A stretch of DNA of 64,000 nucleotides from Bdellovibrionales bacterium GWA2_49_15 (GCA_001769855.1 MEPP01000022.1:62001-126000), one strand, 5' to 3'; counted from the first letter of the stretch, positions 1 to 8,911 are shown. A program made the numbers and translations. Notes: generated by a model from the sequence alone, not told the origin.

Positions 1-195
1 AAACTTAAAAAACTCACTCTGAGCGAGTGCATACTTTCACTTTGCAATAACTATGACAAACGGGTTCTGACTCAGAAAATTTCCGCGCGCCAGGCGCTCA
101 AGGAATTACAAATTGAAGAGCTGGGTAATTATGATCTGAAGCTACTACAGGCGTTTACCGCGGTTCTCCAAGATGAAGGTTTGCTCGACAGCTAG
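1..195 (+). CDS. Partial CDS, C-terminal end of unknown protein
   Basis: Frame 1 is open from the first base to a TAG stop at 193-195 and encodes 64 residues. The tail is rich in Leu, Lys and Glu, reads as helical, and ends in EGLLDS. No recognisable motif is present, so I cannot name a family. The stop overlaps the stop of the convergent rapA gene by a few bases, a pattern repeated elsewhere in the window. It could be the end of a larger regulatory or enzymatic protein; the start lies outside the window. Confidence 0.6.
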   Translation, partial: KLKKLTLSECILSLCNNYDKRVLTQKISARQALKELQIEELGNYDLKLLQAFTAVLQDEGLLDS

Positions 196-2990
196 AAAAT
201 CACTCGAAAAGAATCCAGACGTAAGGTGGCATCATCCACGCTTTTTTCCAAATCTATGAGCTGCTTCACCAGCCATTCCCCGGGCGCACTGCCATTCTGG
301 GGATGATCTTTTGCCAGCGATCGAAGTCGTTCGATTTCCGCAGTTATCTCAAGTTTCGCCTTGTCCTTGGCCTGCTGTCTCGCCGTCATCGTCGCAACCA
401 AAGCATGGGCCTGGGCCTTCCCAGTCCACTGAAATAGCTTTTCCTTGCCAATTCTAGGGGCAATTTTTTTCTGCTCGCTATCGCTTTCACTGATCTTCTG
501 ATCAATCACTTCCTTGGGCCATTTGGCGGATAAATTCTCGCCTTCCATATTGATCAGAACGCGAATGGGAGTTGGCGGAAGAAAACGTTCTACCTCGAGT
601 TCCTTAGGTGCGATGGCCTCCAGGACAAAAACACCCTCAAAGTACCCCTTGGCCATGTTTCCCTGATTCGGACGCGAAGCCAAGGCCACGCTCCCGAAAT
701 TGTGGCCCAGAAGCACGTCAATAATCCCTGTGACCATGGGATGATCCCAGGTGAGGAATTCGTAATCTTCTCTTTCCAACGCCCTGTCACGGGAATACGT
801 CACCGTCACACCATCGGGTGGGAGACAGGGGAAATAGGGAATAAACATGTTATCGCCAGGTTTAATATAAAACGAATTTTGATTGAGGTCCTCGATATCC
901 ACGCCGAGATGATCAAAAACTTTTTCCATAAAGTTTTTTAACTCATCTCCCCCCTCTTGCTGCCGGACCTGATCCACTAGTATGGCCGCGGCCTGATGCT
1001 CAAAGCTATTTTGCTCCACCAGATAATCCCGCCCCATATCCAGAACCGCTTCCACCTCGTGTCTCACGCTCAATGTTTTATCAATGAGGGCCTGCAGCTC
1101 GGGAGAATTATCCGAAGTATATTTTTTGGGATGCTCAAATCCCTTCATGAGATGCTCTTTGACCATCTCGAAAACCTGTCGTCCGGCGCGAGCATAGTGT
1201 GTGAAGGCCTCCAGGCCTTTGTCATACCAGTGAAAAAATATTTCTTCCCAAGTTCCGGCGACGTAAGGGACATGGATGTGAATATCTTTTTTTTGCCCGA
1301 TGCGATCCAAACGCCCGATTCGCTGCTCTAAAAGATCGGGGTTTCGAGGCAGATCAAAGAGGACCAGATGCTGACAGAAGGCAAAGTTACGCCCCTCACT
1401 GCCGATCTCCGTGCATAACAAAATGCGGGCACCATCCGGCTCGGCGAAATAGGCGGCCTGCCTATCGCGCGCCAGAAGAGATAAGTCAGAGTGAAACATA
1501 CCCCAGTTAAGGCCAGTGGTGGAGTCTCGAAGTTTTTTATCCAAGGCCAGAACTCTTTCCTTGGAGTGACAGATCAGCAGGATTTTCTCTTCTCTATTTT
1601 GCTGTAGAAACTCAATTAGCCATAAAAGGCGGGCCTTGAAGGCCGGCCCAAGATGCTGCTCCTCCGCATAGTCCTCAATTTTCTCGCCTGTCGGAACTGC
1701 TTTGATAAATTCGAGCGGATAGGCATGCACAAATCGTTTGGGAAAAAATATAAATTCATGCGCCATTTTAACCCTTGAGTTGCGAAAATAAATTCGACCG
1801 GTGCCATGGCGATCAATAATTTTCTTGATGGCGCTGTGAACTTGCTCCTGATTTGCATAATCGATAGGACTGCCATACAGCTCATTTAAATAATCTTTGT
1901 CGGCCTGGGATAAGGGCCTGTTCCCTTGCGCGTGCTTAAGCGCCTCACCCACTTTTCCAAAATGGCGGGATTCTTCGAGGTACTGATCCAACTGATAAAA
2001 GCGCTCCGGATCAAGCAAGCGCAGGCGGGCAAAATGCCCTTCGCCTCCAAGCTGTTCGGGCGTTGCGGTCAGTAACAAAACACTGGGCGTGGCCTGGGCC
2101 AGCTGTTCAATGATCCCATACTCAAGGCTGGGGGTCTGCGGACTCCACTTTAGCTGATGGGCCTCATCCACCACCAGCACATCCCACTTGGCCTCTAAAA
2201 CCATCTGTCGCGCCAACTCGGCCCCTTTTAAAAAACCCAAACCTGTTATGATCAAATTGGTATCTTTAAAAGGCTGGGTATTTTTTTCCAAATACGTTTC
2301 TTGATTGAGCACGGTAAAGCTCAGCCGAAACTTTCGAAACATTTCCACAAACCACTGGTAGGCCAGAGAATCGGGAACAACAATCAGCACCCGCTCCGCT
2401 CTTTCCGTGAGAAGAAGTTTGTGAATGATCAATCCCGCTTCAATGGTTTTACCAAGACCGACCTCATCTGCAAGAAGAATGCGGGGATGGGGCATCTGCA
2501 AGGCCTGCTCGGCGATATAGAGCTGATGGGGAATGCGCGCTACCCGGCCGCCTAAAAAACCCCGGACCGAGGAATGACTGATACGACGTTTATTCTCCAA
2601 CACTTCATAGCGGAGATTAAAAAAGGAATTTGTATCGAATTTACCTATGAGAAATCGCTCCTCGGGGCGATTCATATTATTTGAGCTGGCAATCTCCGAT
2701 TCGGAAATAGTACGGGTGCCTGAGACATAATTAATCAGCCCGGCGGTTTCCACTACGGAATCCACGGTCAATTTTTCGCCGTTTGCCAGGGTGATCTCCG
2801 CGCCCTTATCAAATTTGAGACGTCGTAGCGGGGCCGTGGACATTCCGTATCTTCTGGAACTCTGCGGGCCGGGAAAAAAGACGGTGATTAATTTATTCTC
2901 AATAGCGGTGACAAGACCCAGGCCCAACTCGGGTTCGGACTCACTAATATAACGTTGCCCGACGGTAAAAGGACCGGTACCAGATGACAT
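192..2990 (-). CDS. rapA: RNA polymerase-associated ATPase RapA (SWI2/SNF2 family)
   Basis: RapA binds RNA polymerase and uses ATP to help recycle it after transcription. The 932-residue product is close to the usual length of about 968. The N-terminal Tudor-like region starts PFTVGQRYISESEPELGLG, as in known RapA. The helicase core has Walker A ADEVGLGKT (about 183-191), DEAH at 275-278, LLLTATPEQLGGEGHFARL, and the C-lobe motif GSEGRNFAFCQHLVLFDLP followed by QRIGRLDRIGQ. The RapA-specific C-terminal region with RFLPPTPIRVLI is intact. The ATG at 2990 is preceded by AGGA at about 7 nt. It is convergent with the partial gene on its left. The assignment rests on end-to-end family resemblance and is secure. 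Confidence 0.97.
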   Translation of the reverse strand: MSSGTGPFTVGQRYISESEPELGLGLVTAIENKLITVFFPGPQSSRRYGMSTAPLRRLKFDKGAEITLANGEKLTVDSVVETAGLINYVSGTRTISESEIASSNNMNRPEERFLIGKFDTNSFFNLRYEVLENKRRISHSSVRGFLGGRVARIPHQLYIAEQALQMPHPRILLADEVGLGKTIEAGLIIHKLLLTERAERVLIVVPDSLAYQWFVEMFRKFRLSFTVLNQETYLEKNTQPFKDTNLIITGLGFLKGAELARQMVLEAKWDVLVVDEAHQLKWSPQTPSLEYGIIEQLAQATPSVLLLTATPEQLGGEGHFARLRLLDPERFYQLDQYLEESRHFGKVGEALKHAQGNRPLSQADKDYLNELYGSPIDYANQEQVHSAIKKIIDRHGTGRIYFRNSRVKMAHEFIFFPKRFVHAYPLEFIKAVPTGEKIEDYAEEQHLGPAFKARLLWLIEFLQQNREEKILLICHSKERVLALDKKLRDSTTGLNWGMFHSDLSLLARDRQAAYFAEPDGARILLCTEIGSEGRNFAFCQHLVLFDLPRNPDLLEQRIGRLDRIGQKKDIHIHVPYVAGTWEEIFFHWYDKGLEAFTHYARAGRQVFEMVKEHLMKGFEHPKKYTSDNSPELQALIDKTLSVRHEVEAVLDMGRDYLVEQNSFEHQAAAILVDQVRQQEGGDELKNFMEKVFDHLGVDIEDLNQNSFYIKPGDNMFIPYFPCLPPDGVTVTYSRDRALEREDYEFLTWDHPMVTGIIDVLLGHNFGSVALASRPNQGNMAKGYFEGVFVLEAIAPKELEVERFLPPTPIRVLINMEGENLSAKWPKEVIDQKISESDSEQKKIAPRIGKEKLFQWTGKAQAHALVATMTARQQAKDKAKLEITAEIERLRSLAKDHPQNGSAPGEWLVKQLIDLEKSVDDATLRLDSFRVIF

Positions 2991-3012
2991 AATTCAATCC
3001 TGAACAAAGAAG

Positions 3013-3213
3013 TTAAATAGGATGAGACATATGATAAAAAACAAAGACCAGGGCCAATGCCATGATGGCAAAAATGAATGCAATTTGCACACGACCTAAT
3101 TTACGTTTTTCATACTTGATGACGGGAGCGACTTTGGCTTCAACCAATTTCTTTTGACGATTTTTGTCCTGCTTTTCTTGGCGTTTTTTCTTTTTCTTCT
3201 GATCCCTATCCAT
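3013..3213 (-). CDS. Small basic single-pass membrane protein
   Basis: This 66-residue protein begins with a very Lys-rich stretch (MDRDQKKKKKRQEKQDK), continues through a basic linker and ends with one hydrophobic helix near the C-terminus, so it looks like a C-tail-anchored inner-membrane protein with a cytoplasmic basic head. I chose the ATG at 3213 over a longer reading (to 3291) because the longer form would run into the upstream coding region. It is the last gene of a leftward set with the ParA-like ATPase. No family recognised; function unknown. Confidence 0.6.
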   Translation of the reverse strand: MDRDQKKKKKRQEKQDKNRQKKLVEAKVAPVIKYEKRKLGRVQIAFIFAIMALALVFVFYHMSHPI

Positions 3214-3245
3214 AACTAATCCATGTAAGTTAAAAAAAATTAATC

Positions 3246-3659
3246 CTAATGTAGTATGTCTGAAAAGCGCTCCCAAAAACTGCGCTTCCACAACCGTAGC
3301 ACGGGGTCCTGTTCATTCAATTCCAAATCTACCGCATTCAGACCTTCAAATGGGCGCGGCCCTTGCTGAGGAATACTCAGTCCCATGCCTCGATCCATCT
3401 GACGGCGGCGATGAATTTCATCGATCATTAGGGTATTTTTGGAAACAATTTCACGCGCCCTTTGAACCGCAGATTGGGCGCGAGTTTGATTTAATTCAAC
3501 CTCAAGGGACTCATTAAGAGACACCGCCTCGGCCGATTCCCATGGCTTCAAACGTTTCCCTGTTGCACTGTCTTTGCTTGTGAATTCAACGTGTTGAGGT
3601 TCCCTGCGGGGAGGAACAATTTTTTGTTTTGAAAGGACTTCGTTTAGGCCTAACGCCAT
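3246..3659 (-). CDS. Hypothetical soluble protein next to ParA-like ATPase
   Basis: The product is about 137 residues, hydrophilic and with no signal peptide or membrane segment. A Pro-rich N-terminal part contains GKRLKPWE, and a central helical stretch is rich in Glu, Gln and Arg. The ATG at 3659 is chosen because GAGGAG lies 6 nt upstream; the TTG at 3674 would bury that site. It lies directly behind the ParA-like gene (gap of 11 nt), so the two are probably co-transcribed. By position it could be a partner or adaptor of the ATPase, as ParB-like proteins are, but it shows no ParB nuclease or HTH motif that I can see. Function unknown. Confidence 0.65.
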   Translation of the reverse strand: MALGLNEVLSKQKIVPPRREPQHVEFTSKDSATGKRLKPWESAEAVSLNESLEVELNQTRAQSAVQRAREIVSKNTLMIDEIHRRRQMDRGMGLSIPQQGPRPFEGLNAVDLELNEQDPVLRLWKRSFWERFSDILH

Positions 3660-3670
3660 GGGCTTACTCC

Positions 3671-4762
3671 TCAAGACAAACTAGTGGATCGAATTTGTTG
3701 AGGGTCACCCTTTTGTCGCAAAAAGTCAACCGGTGAACACGGTTTTTCTAACAAGCTATCCATGACTTCGCTTAGAATTTCTTTCATCTCCAAGGCAACA
3801 GGTGAGCTGGGTGCATGCTCAATAATTGAAAGGTTCATGGCCGAGGCCTCCTCAGAGACTGTGGTTTCGCGCAGGCCACTTTTTAAACACCCCACCAGGT
3901 TGGCGTGGTACCAGTTGCGAATATCCATACTTAATTTTTTTTGTCCCGAGTAAAGTGTGGGAATAAAAAACTGGCTAAATTGAAGCTGCATTTCCTGTCT
4001 GAACTCACCAATAAATCTCTCGAACACCTGAAAGTTTCTAAAGTTGTTTATCTTGCACTCCAAGGGAGAGAGAAGGGCATCGCAGGCCACTAGCGCATTA
4101 GTGGCCAGTCGGTTCCAGTTGGGCGAGCAATCCATCAAAACACAATCATACTTTTGCTTCAAAGGCCTTATTACTTTTTCCAGCAGCCAATACTCCCGTC
4201 GATTAACATTAAAGAGCTGATCATTAAGCGCCGCTAACTCGGGTGTTTCCGGTATGAGATGTAGATAGGGAGTCAGCGGAACCACGAGTTCCTCTATCTT
4301 TGCTCGTCCAGTAAAAAGATCATACAGGCCCGGCGTTTGTAGAGAGGCCTCGATCATCTGATCCAAGGATAAGTTCTCATCATCACTGACAACCTGGTGC
4401 CCCAGTGCGCGGGTGATATCTCCCTGCATATCCAAGCCAACCACCACCACTTTGAGTCCGTGGAGGGCCAGAGTCCGGGCGAAGTTGAGAGTCAGAGTGG
4501 TTTTTAAAACTCCACCCTTGGTGGTGAAAAAGGCCATGGACATCGGGCGCGGCCATTTTTTTAAAAAACCGAGATGTTGCCCAACCAAAGGAATGTCCTC
4601 GGCGGGATAATACTCATGGGTGAAGGGACCCTTTCGCTGGGTCAGCGGCGCTGGAACTAATTTTTGTTCAATGGCGGCCTTAAGTATCTGACTTAAATCC
4701 CCGTTCTTAAATTCAAAAAATTGGAGAACTTTTTTTAGACTCGGCCGATCAGGTTGTACCAT
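3671..4762 (-). CDS. ParA/MinD-family P-loop ATPase with N-terminal HTH-like region
   Basis: The product is 363 residues. After about 70 residues that resemble the MerR-type winged-helix leader of plasmid ParA proteins (a short helix pair, then FTHEYYPAEDIP) comes a deviant Walker A, TTKGGVLKTTLT (about 80-91), then GLDMQGDITRAL and the Walker B-like VLMDCSPNW. These are hallmarks of ATPases that position DNA or protein cargo by dimerising on ATP. The usual small residue before the signature Lys-Thr (KGGVGKT) is Leu here. The ATG at 4762 has a strong GAGGAGGG upstream; the longer start at 4789 is rejected. It leads a three-gene leftward cluster and is divergent from 4794 with only 31 nt between starts. 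No parS-like repeats were noticed nearby, so a partition role is unproven. Confidence 0.85.
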   Translation of the reverse strand: MVQPDRPSLKKVLQFFEFKNGDLSQILKAAIEQKLVPAPLTQRKGPFTHEYYPAEDIPLVGQHLGFLKKWPRPMSMAFFTTKGGVLKTTLTLNFARTLALHGLKVVVVGLDMQGDITRALGHQVVSDDENLSLDQMIEASLQTPGLYDLFTGRAKIEELVVPLTPYLHLIPETPELAALNDQLFNVNRREYWLLEKVIRPLKQKYDCVLMDCSPNWNRLATNALVACDALLSPLECKINNFRNFQVFERFIGEFRQEMQLQFSQFFIPTLYSGQKKLSMDIRNWYHANLVGCLKSGLRETTVSEEASAMNLSIIEHAPSSPVALEMKEILSEVMDSLLEKPCSPVDFLRQKGDPQQIRSTSLS

Positions 4763-4793
4763 TGGCCCTCCTCTGTGTAGTATCATCAATAAG

Positions 4794-6020
4794 ATGTCGG
4801 CTCATATTCTATCACTCTCTGCCTTTTTCGTGTTCATGATTTTCGCGGCCGTGTGTATTTTTTTTTGGTGGAAAAAGAAACGCACACCACCGACCCAAAA
4901 ACCAGTTGAAGACCTGCAAATCTTGGCCAGCGCCGAATCTCTGGAGATTCTTCATGCCCCGGCGAAGCTCCCATTGCCCGCACGGCTGAATGACCTTTCT
5001 TACAAGGAAGGCCCCACCAAATGGAAAAAGGCCATGGAAGGTATCGGAGCGAGCTTGCAAGCACAAGGTGTCGCCCATATTATTCTACTCCATGGCACTT
5101 TCGCGGGTGACGATCCCCTCGACATTTTCTCCAACACGTTTGAGCAAAAAAGTTGGCAAACAAAATGGCAAAAAATCATTCTTCCCTTTCGCCATCTCAG
5201 ACACGCCTACCGCGTTCTAAAAGATCGCGTCATTGGGAACGTTGGTAACTTTACCCCGCAGTATTGCGCCACTTTAGAGCAAGGATTGCAGGCCAAGATT
5301 CAGGTCCATTGCTTTCATTGGCCGTCGGGAAATCATCATCTGGCGCGCATCCGAGGATTGATTCACCTGATTGATCTCATTTTAAGTCTCAAAGTTCAGA
5401 AAACGGAAAGGGTTTTACTGATCGGGCATTCCCACGCCGGTCAACTTTTTGCCGCCCTCTCGCAGATGAGCCAACGGCCGGCGCATTTCTGTAAAATTTT
5501 GGGGCAGGACCTGGGATTGCTGAGTGATGCGACGGAGTTTCAGCGAAAACTTGAAGGCCTCATGAATTTGAATCTTGATCTTGCCACCTGGGGCGCGGCC
5601 CCACGCTATAAATGGCATTTGCCGGCCCACTGGAGCTTAGTGCATCTGCTCAACTTTCGAAAAATTCCTCCCCGCTTTCCCAATCCTTGGAAACTTCTGA
5701 CCGCCGGTTATGGCGACAGTATCTATCTCTTGGCCGGGCCGGGCTCAGATACCTGGGCCCCTTTCAGACGCGATCGCAAGCTCAATCGCCTGCTGGACTC
5801 TGTGTTTGGTGTCGGCCTTTCCTTGCATCACTGGTGGTTCTCGATTCGCACCGGCATCAAGCTGCACAATCAGGGTCGACATTTTTTTATAGATTATCAT
5901 GATGCCGGAGCATCCCGTTTTTTTAAAAGTTTTCTAGGCCACGGAATTTATACTCATCCCGGTCTTATGCTGTTCAATTTTGAGATCATGGTTACGGGAT
6001 TATATAAAGAAAAAAAATAA
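4794..6020 (+). CDS. Membrane-anchored alpha/beta-hydrolase-like protein
   Basis: The 408-residue product opens with one hydrophobic helix (about residues 5-26) followed by WWKKKR, which suggests an inner-membrane anchor. The body contains IILLHGTFAGDD (an HG oxyanion-type motif) and VLLIGHSHAGQLFAAL, which resembles a lipase nucleophile elbow but has Ala where GxSxG has the second Gly. A later GHGIYTHPG may carry the catalytic His. I infer a lipase or esterase-like fold; substrate unknown. No clear Shine-Dalgarno site precedes the ATG, and the start is only 31 nt from the divergent ParA-like start. It ends 4 nt from the convergent barrel gene. Confidence 0.7.
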   Translation: MSAHILSLSAFFVFMIFAAVCIFFWWKKKRTPPTQKPVEDLQILASAESLEILHAPAKLPLPARLNDLSYKEGPTKWKKAMEGIGASLQAQGVAHIILLHGTFAGDDPLDIFSNTFEQKSWQTKWQKIILPFRHLRHAYRVLKDRVIGNVGNFTPQYCATLEQGLQAKIQVHCFHWPSGNHHLARIRGLIHLIDLILSLKVQKTERVLLIGHSHAGQLFAALSQMSQRPAHFCKILGQDLGLLSDATEFQRKLEGLMNLNLDLATWGAAPRYKWHLPAHWSLVHLLNFRKIPPRFPNPWKLLTAGYGDSIYLLAGPGSDTWAPFRRDRKLNRLLDSVFGVGLSLHHWWFSIRTGIKLHNQGRHFFIDYHDAGASRFFKSFLGHGIYTHPGLMLFNFEIMVTGLYKEKK

Positions 6021-6024
6021 GCGG

Positions 6025-6579
6025 TTAAAAGGCCAGACCAATTTCAAGAAAAGGATAAACGTATCTTTCAGAGATTTTATTTTGAGTGCCGGAAAGTGGC
6101 ACATCCTGATTACTGCTGGCATTCACATAATAGGACAGACGTCCGTCTATGAAGAACCAAGGACGAAAATAATAGCGATACCCACCTTTTGCCCCCACTA
6201 AATCCCCGTCCTGTCGGATCGAGCTTTGAGCAGCGTCGTGCTTAAACAGCCACCGCACCCGTACAAAACTGGCACCGACATAAACCCCTGTTGAACTTTT
6301 GCCTATAAAATCAACATCCATTCCCACGGCCTTCGAAGTTGCAGTTACGCCGGTCTCCGGTTTGTGGGTGAAGAGTGGCCGGTTCGACTTGGAGGTCATG
6401 ACGGAAAAACGCACGGGGTGCAAATCTACTCCCGCATGCAGATGATAGCCATCTTCAAAAAAGGGTATGGGATCGGTGGATATGAATGCCTGCTGGTCGG
6501 CTGCGTAGCCGTAAACGGAGACAAGCCAGATTGTGACGGCCAATGATAAAAAAAATTTAAAGCTCGATAAGATTCTCAT
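6025..6579 (-). CDS. Predicted outer-membrane beta-barrel protein
   Basis: The product of about 184 residues has a signal peptide (hydrophobic core FFLSLAVTIWLVSV, cleavage near GYAA-DQ). It then shows alternating polar and hydrophobic strands such as YHLHAGVDLHPVRFSVM, GVYVGASFVRVRW and GGYRYYFRPWFFIDGRLSYYV, and it ends in a terminal Phe (FLEIGLAF), a typical barrel C-terminus. The ATG at 6579 shares one base with the stop of the upstream coiled-coil gene (ATGA arrangement), so the two are translationally coupled. It is too short for a porin; a small 8-stranded OmpA/OmpW-like barrel is likely. Function unknown. Confidence 0.75.
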   Translation of the reverse strand: MRILSSFKFFLSLAVTIWLVSVYGYAADQQAFISTDPIPFFEDGYHLHAGVDLHPVRFSVMTSKSNRPLFTHKPETGVTATSKAVGMDVDFIGKSSTGVYVGASFVRVRWLFKHDAAQSSIRQDGDLVGAKGGYRYYFRPWFFIDGRLSYYVNASSNQDVPLSGTQNKISERYVYPFLEIGLAF

Positions 6580-7730
6580 CAATTATTGGCAATAACCTCA
6601 TGGATATCGCGTGGTCCTCCTACGCCATGAATCTGCCCCAAGCTTGTTTGTATTTTATTGAGGACGACGTTTAAGCGATAGATCTCACTTTTCAATTTCT
6701 CGTTATCTTCCTTCATCACGCTGATAAATTTCTCCAGCTCGCCGGCGTATTTTTGGGCCTCGGTCTGCTTTTTCTCGGCCCGTTCCAGCTCAATCTCCAT
6801 GCTGTCGCAATAAGTTTTGAGCCGATCAACGTTTTCCCGTGCCTTAAACGCGGTCTCTTTGGATCGCGCACCATCTTCACGCAGCTCCGTCACATATTTT
6901 TCTAGTTCCTCGACATACACCGTCTTTTCGGCAAAATCCGAGTCCAGGCGGAGATAGCGAACTTCATACTGCTCTCTCCCCAAACGGGCCTCTTCAAAGT
7001 CCAATCTAAGTTTAACAATGAGCTTTTCCTTCAGGACAAATTCGGCTTCCATTTCAAAGAGACCTTTTCTAAGCGCCTCACATTCTTCGGATTTTTTCAT
7101 CCCGTTTTCCCGTACGGTATCCAGGGAAATCTCAAGCTCTGTTATTTTCTTATGCAGGGCCGTGAGCTCAGCTTTCAGCTCGCTGTTCTCCTGCTCCTTT
7201 TCCGTGGCAATTTGCCGGCACTGCTTGGCCTCGTTACTGCACGCTGTGGCCTCGCGCGCCTGCTCATCCGCGTAAGCATTGGAAGCCGCCACAAGTTCTT
7301 TGAGCTTATGGGCATGGAGAAGGTTGGTTTCGACCTCGGCGCGATTACTTTCCATCACCTCTTCAAGTGAGCGGATCCTAAGCTGGAGCTCCACATTTTC
7401 TTCACCAATGGCCTTCATCTGCTCGGTGGCCCCGATAGATTCGGTCTTGGCCGCAACCGCGGTAGATCGGACTTCCTCCGCATATGTTCGCAGTTCTTTA
7501 ATATGCCCTTCGCTGGTTTTAAGCTTGTGCTCCTGGGCCTTGTGGACCTCTTCCATTTCCAGCAGCTTTGCTTTGAGGGTCTCAATTTCTTTGTGATAAT
7601 TTTCCATCTCACTATCGCGCGCATCCCAGCAGGCACGAAGCAGACTGGTCTGACCATCCTTCGTCAGAAATTTGAAAAATACGGCATTGTGAGAAACTAA
7701 CTCGTCGAAATTTTTATAAACTTTGCCCAC
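6579..7730 (-). CDS. Long coiled-coil protein
   Basis: A short N-terminal globular part (about 40 residues, VYKNFDELVSHNAVFFKFLTK) is followed by some 310 residues of near-continuous coiled coil, rich in Glu, Lys, Leu and Ala with heptad-like spacing (e.g. LEKYVTELREDGARSKETAF). The C-terminal 30 residues leave the coil. No signal peptide or membrane helix is seen, so it is probably cytoplasmic. Two GTG codons stand in tandem; I prefer the second (7730) because GGAGG lies 6 nt before it. It is coupled to the barrel gene downstream. A scaffold or cytoskeleton-like role is possible, but nothing in the sequence proves it. Confidence 0.75.
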   Translation of the reverse strand: MGKVYKNFDELVSHNAVFFKFLTKDGQTSLLRACWDARDSEMENYHKEIETLKAKLLEMEEVHKAQEHKLKTSEGHIKELRTYAEEVRSTAVAAKTESIGATEQMKAIGEENVELQLRIRSLEEVMESNRAEVETNLLHAHKLKELVAASNAYADEQAREATACSNEAKQCRQIATEKEQENSELKAELTALHKKITELEISLDTVRENGMKKSEECEALRKGLFEMEAEFVLKEKLIVKLRLDFEEARLGREQYEVRYLRLDSDFAEKTVYVEELEKYVTELREDGARSKETAFKARENVDRLKTYCDSMEIELERAEKKQTEAQKYAGELEKFISVMKEDNEKLKSEIYRLNVVLNKIQTSLGQIHGVGGPRDIHEVIANN

Positions 7731-7752
7731 CACCTACCTCCATGCAGGTTTA

Positions 7753-7769
7753 ATACCGGAACACCGGTA
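7753..7769. promoter_or_regulatory. Short perfect inverted repeat upstream of the coiled-coil gene
   Basis: ATACCGG and CCGGTAT flank a 4-base spacer (AACA) about 25-40 nt upstream of the GTG start of the leftward coiled-coil gene. It could be an operator or a leader hairpin. The rest of the 160-nt gap (7734-7890) holds nothing else I can name. Confidence 0.35.
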
Positions 7770-7890
7770 TGCCGACTTGAGCACCACTGGCCGTCGGCGG
7801 AGACTAAGCTATTATACGCTTGTTTCGATCAAATAATTAAGTAAAAAATTTTTGCCGAGTACCTTTAGTCAGGTATTGCCCGAAGCCAAC

Positions 7891-8853
7891 CTACTTGCAA
7901 ATGGCCGACAGATATTGCCTCTCACGATTGGGTATGCTTCGATCGCCCGCCGCCGCCAGTTCTTCTAAGTAACGGATGTTATAACTTTTTATAGCGATGG
8001 ACTTATAGTAATCCATTCTGCCGGCAACCTCGGGCGTGCTTTTCCGGGCACAATACTTTAACAGCATCGGTTTCACCTTGAGCCACTTCAACGCCCCAAA
8101 AAAAGAAGGATTAAAGGTCTCATCCATATAAGGATTGAGAAAATCTCCCATATCGATCAGATTGGCGAGACGCCAGTGTCCTTCGGCATCTTGGGTCAGG
8201 TAAGGACGATCACCGTCGCAAAAACGGCGATTCATCTGCAGCCCCTGATAATTGGCTTCCAGATCACCCCAGGAAAAAACACCGGATGGCCAAAGACCCA
8301 AATAGCTGCGCTCCAAGCTGATTCCATACCGGATGGCCTTTTGCTCAGCTTTTTCATCACTCAATCCTTTTTTCTTGGCGGCCTGAAACACATTAAAATA
8401 GCGCAGACCGGTGGAGATAAAATGGGCCAACTTATCCGAACCAAGAATCACGCCATTATAGTTGAGATTTCTTCCCATTGGAAAAAAACGGCCGACGGCG
8501 GAGTACTGATAATTATAAATACTGATGGTGAAATAATCGGGGTAACTCATGTTCGCCTGCGGGTAAAGGTCATCACCTAAATCCTCCTCAAGCCATGATT
8601 CAATTTTATGAACAATAAATCCGCGAAATTTTTTAACTGCAAAATTATGCGCTTTGGCGCAGGAAACGGCCTTCTTCTCTCCTGCCAATTCCTCCAAGGC
8701 CTTCTCAATGGTTTGATTCACATGAGTGTTGAGTTCCGAGGAAACATCTCTCAACTCACGCCCCCAAGTCATATACTGATCGGACTCCAGGGCGCGGGAT
8801 ACGTCAGGCAGAATCAACATAAGTAAAAGACTCGAAAATAATATATTTTTCAT
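7891..8853 (-). CDS. Secreted hypothetical protein
   Basis: The product is 320 residues with a signal peptide (MKNILFSSLLLMLILPDVSRA, cleavage near ALES). The mature part includes GSDKLAHFISTGLRYF, where DKLAHF resembles the short Asp-Lys-x-x-His motif of small periplasmic/lipoprotein families such as DUF2279, followed by YGISLERSYLGLWPSG and FSWGDLEANYQG. I cannot place it in a family with confidence. No clear Shine-Dalgarno site is seen before the ATG at 8853. It probably acts in the periplasm. Function unknown. Confidence 0.7.
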   Translation of the reverse strand: MKNILFSSLLLMLILPDVSRALESDQYMTWGRELRDVSSELNTHVNQTIEKALEELAGEKKAVSCAKAHNFAVKKFRGFIVHKIESWLEEDLGDDLYPQANMSYPDYFTISIYNYQYSAVGRFFPMGRNLNYNGVILGSDKLAHFISTGLRYFNVFQAAKKKGLSDEKAEQKAIRYGISLERSYLGLWPSGVFSWGDLEANYQGLQMNRRFCDGDRPYLTQDAEGHWRLANLIDMGDFLNPYMDETFNPSFFGALKWLKVKPMLLKYCARKSTPEVAGRMDYYKSIAIKSYNIRYLEELAAAGDRSIPNRERQYLSAICK

Positions 8854-8911
8854 GCCGAACTTTTAACAAAGTAGAGACAAAACAGCACCACCACTTGAAA
8901 TTTTTACAGCG

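Noticed and set aside
590-2555. Several ORFs in the other frames across the rapA gene
   Set aside because: They lie wholly inside the well-supported rapA coding region, have no ribosome sites and no recognised motifs, so they are shadows.
7018-7700. Plus-strand ORFs of 60-105 residues opposite the coiled-coil gene
   Set aside because: They are antisense reflections of a Glu/Lys-rich coiled coil, which commonly leaves long open frames on the other strand (Ser/Leu-rich).
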